Below, piece by piece: positions 58,613-64,000 of a stretch of 64,000 bases of DNA. The stretch lies in NCBI RefSeq assembly GCF_023716485.1, contig NZ_CP092418.1, positions 1-64,000 on the forward strand. The letters are read 5' to 3'. How positions within the stretch are numbered: the first letter of the stretch is position 1; each line of letters begins with the position of its first letter. The DNA comes from Microbulbifer variabilis. Its GTDB lineage: Bacteria > Pseudomonadota > Gammaproteobacteria > Pseudomonadales > Cellvibrionaceae. A model generated the notes under the pieces. It saw only the letters and a program-made list of their open reading frames with translations, searched no databases and was not told where the DNA came from. The translations under genes were made by a program, and so were the position numbers.

Positions 58613-59392
58613 GTGCAGTTGAAAAGCCTTGACAAGGTTCACTCAACGGATGTTTCTAAAGTCCCTTGGGGTGCACCACTTATATTATCCTTATGTATTA
58701 TTCCTTTTGGCTGGGCTGGCTTTCTTGCACCTCTTACCTGGATCGCTTTAACCACACTTGAAATATGCCGAGGATGGAGGCGTGCGGCTTTATATTTTGT
58801 TTGTATTGCGCTTATGCTGTTGGCCGGCTTTAATATCATTCCTGGTAGTGAGCGAATTCACATTTTTACTCCCTACTCAGATAGTGCAGGGAATTTGATA
58901 TATGTAAGCTTCAATAGTGGTAAAGCATTAGTTGCTATTGGCTTGCTCGCTTTTATGCTTCGTCAAAAACAAACCGTACGATCTATCGATTTATTTTTTT
59001 TAATAATTACTATTGCTATTCCAATCGCTATTGGTTTGGTTTTGTATGGCCCTTCGGTAAAAATATCTAATACAATATTAATAGCAGCAGTTATCAATCT
59101 TTTAGTCGTATGTATTAGTGAGGAAGGCTTTTTTCGCTGGGTGTTACAAAGAGGATTAGAAGAATCCCTTGCTGAGTGGCGATGGCTTTCTGTTCCAATA
59201 GTCACAGTTATTTTTACCATGCTTCATGTTGAGTGGTCTGCAGATACTTCAGCAATTATTCTACTTGGTTTAGCCTCTTTTTGTTATGCAATTCTCTGGT
59301 ATTTACGTAGAAATTTTTGGCTTTGTGTGATGGCTCACTGGGCGGTCAATGTATTTCATATGTTATTACTCCCTTATCCTCTTCCTACTTAA
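58613..59392 (+). CDS. CPBP-family intramembrane metalloprotease
   Basis: This 259-residue polytopic protein has the CPBP/Abi triad of motifs: EEGFFR (E170, E171, R175), FTMLH (H205) and HWAVN (H242, N246), all within or beside membrane helices. Family members are CAAX prenyl-type proteases or immunity proteins to bacteriocins. The start is GTG at 58613 with AAGGAAG upstream. It follows SCO after 67 bases; no bacteriocin precursor is seen nearby, so a maturation or quality-control role is equally plausible. Confidence 0.9.
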   Translation: MQLKSLDKVHSTDVSKVPWGAPLILSLCIIPFGWAGFLAPLTWIALTTLEICRGWRRAALYFVCIALMLLAGFNIIPGSERIHIFTPYSDSAGNLIYVSFNSGKALVAIGLLAFMLRQKQTVRSIDLFFLIITIAIPIAIGLVLYGPSVKISNTILIAAVINLLVVCISEEGFFRWVLQRGLEESLAEWRWLSVPIVTVIFTMLHVEWSADTSAIILLGLASFCYAILWYLRRNFWLCVMAHWAVNVFHMLLLPYPLPT

Positions 59393-59502
59393 AACTGAAA
59401 AGTGATAATAATCTAACCAAGATATACGTTGAAGCGTACTGATAATGTTCAAGTTTTTACCGCAGATCTTATTCACGTTTACTATTTGATTGGGAGATTC
59501 TT

Positions 59503-60699
59503 ATGAAAAAATGCTTGGCTTTTATTTTGATATTCTTGTCGGCTTGTGATGAGTGGAATGTTGAAAATCACCATGCACTTGCGAAAAAACTTGTACTGGA
59601 AAATATGTTAGTGGATGGTCATATAGATGTTCCATATAGGTTGTCGAAAGAAAATGTTGATGTTGGTTCCAGCGTAGAAGGTGGAGACTTTGATTATCAT
59701 AGGGCCATTAAAGGTGGTTTAAACGCTCCTTTTATGTCGATCTACATACCTGCCGAAAAGGAAATTGATGGAACTGCTAAAGATTATGCAGACCAGCTGA
59801 TTACTAATGTCGAGACATTGGTAGAAATGCATCCAGAAAAATTTGCGATTCCTAAATCTTTAAAAGAATTAAAAGCTCAAGTTGAGCAGGGTAAAATTTC
59901 ACTGCCTCTGGGCATGGAAAATGGTGCAGGTGTCGACGGAAGCTTAGATAATTTAAGGCATTTTTATAACCGCGGGGTTCGGTATATTACCCTAACCCAC
60001 TCTAAGAGTAATCATATCTCGGATTCTTCCTATGATGAGTCAAGGCCGTGGAAAGGATTGAGTGAGTTTGGTAAGGATCTAGTGAGAGGGATGAATGCAC
60101 TAGGTATTATGATTGATGTGTCCCATATTTCTGATGAGGCCTTTTGGCAGGTAATGGAAATTTCATCAGTTCCTGTAATCGCCTCACATTCCTCAGCGAG
60201 ACATTTCACCCCAGGTTTTGAACGCAATATGAGTGATGCAATGATAACTGCGCTTGCAAAGCAGGGAGGGTTGATTATGGTCAATTTTGGCTCAACATTT
60301 ATTAGTGCTAAATCTAGAGATTCCTATAACTCAATTAGTCGGCTGACTGAAAAATATATTAAAGAAAATAACTTAGATATACATAGTCCGGAAGTTGAAA
60401 AATATACGGAAACGTTACATCAGGATATGTTTGTCTATGCCGATTTAAGTGATGTACTTGATCACTTTGATCATATTCGCGATTTAGTTGGTGTTGACCA
60501 TATTGGAATAGGTTCAGATTTTGATGGTGTTGGTGACAGTTTACCTGTTGGGCTAAAAGATGTTTCAGAATATCCAAACCTTGTCTTTGGTTTACTTGAA
60601 CGAGGTTATAATGAAGAAGACATCAAAAAGATCCTCGGGGGTAATCTACTGAGAATCTGGCAAAGTAATGAAGAGCATGCGACTTCACAAAGGCACTGA
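59503..60699 (+). CDS. M19 membrane (renal-type) dipeptidase lipoprotein
   Basis: This 398-residue zinc dipeptidase is predicted to be a lipoprotein: signal MKKCLAFILIFLSAC with lipobox ending at C15. The amidohydrolase fold starts with VDGHIDVPYR (zinc H40 and D42), followed by GMENGAG (zinc-bridging Glu), VRYITLTHSKSNHI, IDVSHISDEAF and PVIASHSSARHF (zinc His) and IGIGSDFDGVGD. Substrates are L,D- or D,D-dipeptides, possibly from peptidoglycan turnover. It precedes three tiny membrane-protein genes. Confidence 0.93.
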   Translation: MKKCLAFILIFLSACDEWNVENHHALAKKLVLENMLVDGHIDVPYRLSKENVDVGSSVEGGDFDYHRAIKGGLNAPFMSIYIPAEKEIDGTAKDYADQLITNVETLVEMHPEKFAIPKSLKELKAQVEQGKISLPLGMENGAGVDGSLDNLRHFYNRGVRYITLTHSKSNHISDSSYDESRPWKGLSEFGKDLVRGMNALGIMIDVSHISDEAFWQVMEISSVPVIASHSSARHFTPGFERNMSDAMITALAKQGGLIMVNFGSTFISAKSRDSYNSISRLTEKYIKENNLDIHSPEVEKYTETLHQDMFVYADLSDVLDHFDHIRDLVGVDHIGIGSDFDGVGDSLPVGLKDVSEYPNLVFGLLERGYNEEDIKKILGGNLLRIWQSNEEHATSQRH

Positions 60700-60797
60700 T
60701 TTAGACATTGGCCTCAAGTTGGTGAGCTATGCTTTTAGCAATTTTATAAATTTTACTGTCGAACCTGAACACAGGTCTTTTGAAGAGATTAATTTGT

Positions 60798-61007
60798 ATG
60801 TTTCATCGACTGAGGAAAGCGCGGCTTTTTCTTGGTTGGTTTGGTCTTTTAATTGCTATGCCATTTTTTCTTTGGGGATTGGCAGGTGTGCTAAATATTG
60901 TTCCATCAATGATTCAATATTTTGGGATCCAAGGGATAGGTATTCCCGCGATGATTACAATATCAGGATTGTTATTAGCTGCGGTAGGGTTTTGGGACTA
61001 TGATTAA
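60798..61007 (+). CDS. Small two-helix membrane protein (69 residues), unknown
   Basis: It starts MFHRLRKARLFLGWFGLLIAMPFFLWGLAGVL and continues MIQYFGIQGIGIPAMITISGLLLAAVGFWDYD: two clear membrane helices with a basic N-terminus (R/K-rich, inside) and an acidic C-terminus. The ATG at 60798 has GAAGAG upstream. It lies 98 bases behind the dipeptidase stop, with another short gene 17 bases after it. No family recognised. Confidence 0.55.
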   Translation: MFHRLRKARLFLGWFGLLIAMPFFLWGLAGVLNIVPSMIQYFGIQGIGIPAMITISGLLLAAVGFWDYD

Positions 61008-61024
61008 ATTTGGCGGTTAAATCA

Positions 61025-61201
61025 ATGTTGAAGGCATCTGATTTCTTTATTTTATTAGCTGTTCTGATCTCATTTTTTTTATCTGGGTACTTATGGTTTA
61101 ACGGCTATAAGGAACAGGGTATTTTTACTGCCTTATGGGTGCCCAGTATTTTAAGTTTTGGCATCTACTTTAAAGTATCAGCTCTTCTGGCAAGAAGATA
61201 A
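61025..61201 (+). CDS. Small two-helix membrane protein (58 residues), unknown
   Basis: MLKASDFFILLAVLISFFLSGYLWFNGYK is followed by a second hydrophobic segment (IFTALWVPSILSFGIYFKVSALLARR). The ribosome site is weak (GGCGG). It sits between two other micro-genes read the same way. It has compact hydrophobic halves with charged ends, as expected for a real membrane protein. Confidence 0.5.
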   Translation: MLKASDFFILLAVLISFFLSGYLWFNGYKEQGIFTALWVPSILSFGIYFKVSALLARR

Positions 61202-61206
61202 AGGCT

Positions 61207-61350
61207 ATGTCTGATACATTAATTTTGATAATAGGAATTGGCGTATCTACCTGTATCTTAATGGGGATAGGGCTGACTATCTATGAATTCCATAAGGCGG
61301 GTTATGAGCCAGTTGGAGATCGATCGAAGAAGAATAAGTCTATTAAATAA
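61207..61350 (+). CDS. Single-helix membrane microprotein (47 residues)
   Basis: MSDTLILIIGIGVSTCILMGIGLTIYEFHKAGYEP, then a lysine-rich tail (VGDRSKKNKSIK). One helix with a cytoplasmic basic tail. Its start lies five bases after the previous stop with AAGG just upstream, suggesting coupling. It ends 20 bases before the terminator at 61371. Not previously counted among longer genes because of its size. Confidence 0.5.
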   Translation: MSDTLILIIGIGVSTCILMGIGLTIYEFHKAGYEPVGDRSKKNKSIK

Positions 61351-61370
61351 TTTCAAAAAATCTATAAGAT

Positions 61371-61399
61371 AAAAAGGGAAGCTAATGGCTTCCCTTTTT
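61371..61399. terminator. Bidirectional terminator before the right-edge receptor
   Basis: AAAAAGGGAAGC (61371-61382) pairs perfectly over 12 bp with GCTTCCCTTTTT (61388-61399) around TAATG. The T-run on the + strand ends the micro-gene transcript, and the A-run becomes a U-tail for the leftward receptor ending at 61419. Confidence 0.9.
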
Positions 61400-61418
61400 G
61401 TTTGCGAAAGCCCTTTGA

Positions 61419-64000
61419 TTAGAAGCTATAAGTCATTTTTCCGTAGATAAAGCGTCCGCGAGGGTCGTGCTGAGATTGTACATAGCCATAAAGATCGCCA
61501 TCTTGATTACCAATTGCGAAAGGCGGCTCTTCGTCGAAGACATTGTCGGCGCCGAGACTTAAAACCATATTTTCAAAGCCGGTATATCGAGCCTGTATAC
61601 CTAAAGTGAGGAATGAATCCACTGTGCGATAAGCATTATCACCATAATCAAGGTTTCCATAGATATTTGGGGTATCCTCAAATTCACCGATATAGCTGAG
61701 CAAGGCACTTATACCGAAGGTATCAAAGTTCCAATCAGCTGTGGCATTCCAACGGTGCTGTGGGTACTCGTATTTCCCTGCTAAATCATGGGTCATAAGT
61801 GCATCACCGTTTAAGTTGAGCTCCACACGCTCAAACTCAGTTAAATAGGAGTAGTCCAAACGTAGGTTTAACTCTCCACCGGCTAGTTCCAACCCACTGT
61901 ATACAGCGCTAAGGTCGACTCCAGATACGTCTTGTTCGCCAATATTGGTATAGCTACTAAGCAGGGATTGCAGCTGTCCTAAAGATTGGCCTGCAAGTGG
62001 TTCATTGCGTCGGCAGACGGTGCTGTCTTGATCGTTACAATGAAGACTATAGATGCCGGTATATGGAATGTCATCGATCTTTCCTTCCTGGGTGATATTC
62101 CAGTAGTCCAGGGAAAGACGCAGGTTCTCAATAGGCTCGTAAACGGCACCTATGTTGAAGGACTCAGACTCCTCTGCCTCTAAATCCGGGTTTTGAGAGT
62201 AAATAATTGTGTAATCGAGCTTAGTGCAATCTTTAATATCTATGCCATTGGCTTCACAGCCATAATAGTCTGTCAAAAATTTTGATTCTTGTGAGTCACC
62301 AAGACCTATCTGCGCAAGAGATGGCGCACGAAAACCGGTGCCCCAGGAGGCGCGTAAGGATAGTTGCTCAGTGGCAGTCCACAACAGCTTGGCCATGGGA
62401 TTAGTGGTGCTGCCAAAGTCGCTGTAATCGTCGTAGCGGGCCGCCAATGTGAGGTCGAATTTAGCGGGAAGAGGGATGGCTACTTCGACATAAGCCGAAG
62501 AGATATCACGGCTGGCGCTGGCTGATACAGACTCAGTACCAAAAATGAGGCCACGCTGGAATTGATCGTCGGGAATATCGGAGGCTTTTTCCTCACGGTA
62601 TTCCAAGCCAGCAGCCATAGCAATGGTGCCATTGGAGGTATCAAATAAATCACCATTGATTGAGAAATTGTAGCTTGTTAGATCAGACTTACCCTGGCGG
62701 ACCAGATTGGTGGTGATGGCATCAATTACAGAGTCCGGATTTTGTACGCCGCCAAAGGGATTGTAATTCCCGGCATTAATCTGTTCTTGCAATAGGTCGG
62801 TGCGTACCCAACCTTGGGATTTATTCCCGGTTTGTTCTGATTCGCTCCGTGAGCGTTGAATGGATGTCTCCCAATCCCAATCGGCGATAGAACCTCGTAG
62901 GCCGAAAACGCCACGCAAGTTGTCGGTTTCTATATCCCATTGGCGTGCCCCAGCATCTACAGTGCGGTAAAAGGCGATATCGACATCTTCGCCAAAGGGG
63001 TTATTGGGGTGGTCGGCCAGTACATAAAGCCCTGCATCAGCATCTAGGGGGGTTGGGGCACCCTGGGCTACAGAAGTATTATGTTGCACAGCGATTTCAC
63101 TGAAAAACTCTATGTCCTCATTTAACTGCTTATGACCAAGCATAATTAACCCGGTACGTTCCGCTTCGGGAGTAAGTAGTGTCCAAGGGCCGTAATCGTA
63201 AACACATACATTGCCATTATCGGTTACTTTTATGCGATCCTCTGGACAGTTAGGATCTTCAATTGTTTTAGTGGCCCCTGGCAGGATGAAACTTCCCGGA
63301 TAACCACGACCTGAACGAAGGTCCAGGCCGCCATTACCGGACTGGTTGGCCGTACCCAAGCCGCTACGTTCGGTGCTTGCTAGGCGGCTATTTTTATGAT
63401 GATCAAAAATAACGGTGAAATTGGAGTTTTCCCCATTGATGCCCCAAACAGCCGAGAAAGACTGCTCGTCATAGCCATCTGCACTGCCGTAGTCCATAGA
63501 AACTTCAGTACCTTCGAAATCTTTGCGTAGCACTAGATTGACTACACCGGCTACCGCATCAGAGCCGTAAATGGCGGAGGCACCATCCTTCAAGACTTCC
63601 ACACGCTCAACAGCGGCCAACGGAACACTGTTGATATCGACGAAGTTGGTGGTTATCCCTTCGGCAAAGGCACTGATAGCGACACGGCGGCCATTAACTA
63701 GCACCAGAGTTGCATCAGCTCCCATACCGCGCAAACTCACCGCAGCAGCACCGTTAGCGGTGGAATCCTGGTTGTTGCCGCGGGTGGAGAATGTGCCATT
63801 ACCCGCAGCGGGGTTTTTCTCAAACAGCTGCTGTAGGTTGGTATAACCGGATTTCTCGATGCTTTCGCGGTCCATTACCTGGATCGGAGTAGCATTTTCA
63901 AATTCAGAGTTGCGGCTGATGCGGGAGCCGACAACGGTAACCTCTTCAATAGCGCCTTCCTCGGCGGCGAAGAGAGCCTGTGGGGTTGTTGAAGCGGCCG
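61419..64000 (-). CDS. TonB-dependent receptor (partial, cut by the window end)
   Basis: This outer-membrane receptor of at least 859 residues has its N-terminus beyond the window. The edge already reads AASTTPQALFAAEEGAIEEVTVVGSRISRNSEFENATPIQVM, i.e. the end of a signal peptide and the TonB box (EEVTVVGSRI). The plug follows with LQQLFEKNPAAGNGTF, NQDSTANGAAAVSLRGMGADATLVLVNGRRV and VERVEVLKDGASAIYGSDAVAGVVN. A long barrel ends in FIYGKMTYSF. The plug pattern (L-V-L-V-N-G-R-R) is that of the CirA/BtuB-like group common in polysaccharide-using marine bacteria. An internal ATG at 63875 is not the true start. Substrate unknown. Confidence 0.92.
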   Translation of the reverse strand, partial: AASTTPQALFAAEEGAIEEVTVVGSRISRNSEFENATPIQVMDRESIEKSGYTNLQQLFEKNPAAGNGTFSTRGNNQDSTANGAAAVSLRGMGADATLVLVNGRRVAISAFAEGITTNFVDINSVPLAAVERVEVLKDGASAIYGSDAVAGVVNLVLRKDFEGTEVSMDYGSADGYDEQSFSAVWGINGENSNFTVIFDHHKNSRLASTERSGLGTANQSGNGGLDLRSGRGYPGSFILPGATKTIEDPNCPEDRIKVTDNGNVCVYDYGPWTLLTPEAERTGLIMLGHKQLNEDIEFFSEIAVQHNTSVAQGAPTPLDADAGLYVLADHPNNPFGEDVDIAFYRTVDAGARQWDIETDNLRGVFGLRGSIADWDWETSIQRSRSESEQTGNKSQGWVRTDLLQEQINAGNYNPFGGVQNPDSVIDAITTNLVRQGKSDLTSYNFSINGDLFDTSNGTIAMAAGLEYREEKASDIPDDQFQRGLIFGTESVSASASRDISSAYVEVAIPLPAKFDLTLAARYDDYSDFGSTTNPMAKLLWTATEQLSLRASWGTGFRAPSLAQIGLGDSQESKFLTDYYGCEANGIDIKDCTKLDYTIIYSQNPDLEAEESESFNIGAVYEPIENLRLSLDYWNITQEGKIDDIPYTGIYSLHCNDQDSTVCRRNEPLAGQSLGQLQSLLSSYTNIGEQDVSGVDLSAVYSGLELAGGELNLRLDYSYLTEFERVELNLNGDALMTHDLAGKYEYPQHRWNATADWNFDTFGISALLSYIGEFEDTPNIYGNLDYGDNAYRTVDSFLTLGIQARYTGFENMVLSLGADNVFDEEPPFAIGNQDGDLYGYVQSQHDPRGRFIYGKMTYSF

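Noticed and set aside
58613..59392. Bacteriocin immunity or phage-abortive system at the CPBP gene
   Set aside because: No precursor peptide, transporter or toxin gene lies next to it; the family is broad.

Overview
The window looks like a chromosomal segment from a marine gammaproteobacterium of the Cellvibrionales type (Microbulbifer-like). That placement is inferred from protein character and gene order, not from a database search. It opens with dnaA-dnaN-recF-gyrB and contains parS sites, so it lies just clockwise of the replication origin. The origin itself is probably outside, since only about 50-100 bases precede dnaA. Much of the gene order matches the origin side of Pseudomonas chromosomes: dnaA-gyrB, gmhB, glyS-glyQ, a lipid A-type acyltransferase, trkA-rsmB-fmt-def, a LysM gene, dprA, tsaC, hemF, aroE; then the gamma-carbonic anhydrase, prlC and yheV; then the aa3/caa3 cytochrome oxidase cluster. 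No rRNA, tRNA, CRISPR array, insertion sequence or prophage was seen.

Layout. 0-6.6 kb: replication initiation, clamp, RecF and gyrase, with two identical parS palindromes inside recF and an intrinsic terminator between dnaN and recF. 6.7-19.4 kb: accessory genes (LysR regulator with a divergent SRPBCC protein, PAPS-reductase-like protein, GNAT acetyltransferase, FecA-like TonB receptor, RlmI methyltransferase, GlxA/AraC regulator, class C beta-lactamase-like hydrolase, secreted subtilisin). The gap at 13.4-13.77 kb carries a small cluster of DnaA boxes. 19.8-24.5 kb: gmhB (catalytic nucleophile apparently replaced by Gly), glyS-glyQ and an LpxL-like acyltransferase. 24.5-28.7 kb: a four-gene MacAB-type ABC exporter operon. 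28.8-34.6 kb: leftward genes for potassium uptake (trkH, trkA) and for tRNA/rRNA/protein N-terminal processing (rsmB, fmt, def). 34.8-42.1 kb: rightward genes (LysM protein, dprA, catalase, a purE remnant, tsaC, hemF, an NTF2-like protein, aroE, a small membrane protein). 42.2-49.2 kb: AhpD-like protein, LysR, gamma-carbonic anhydrase, prlC, yheV, an unknown membrane-anchored protein and a MATE transporter.

49.9-58.5 kb is a coherent respiratory module. It encodes structural subunits II (with a fused cytochrome c), I and III, copper delivery (CtaG/Cox11, SCO and a second SCO-like CxxxC protein), SURF1 and heme A synthesis (CtaB then CtaA chemistry). One small membrane gene (DUF2909 type) is read the opposite way. 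58.6-61.35 kb carries a CPBP protease, an M19 dipeptidase lipoprotein and three very small membrane-protein genes. The right edge is a TonB-dependent receptor cut by the window end.

I did not find a convincing new multi-gene defence or mobile system. The observations most worth following up are the GmhB active-site substitution, the purE remnant, the parS pair inside recF, the DnaA-box cluster, the paired SCO-fold proteins and the small membrane-protein cluster.
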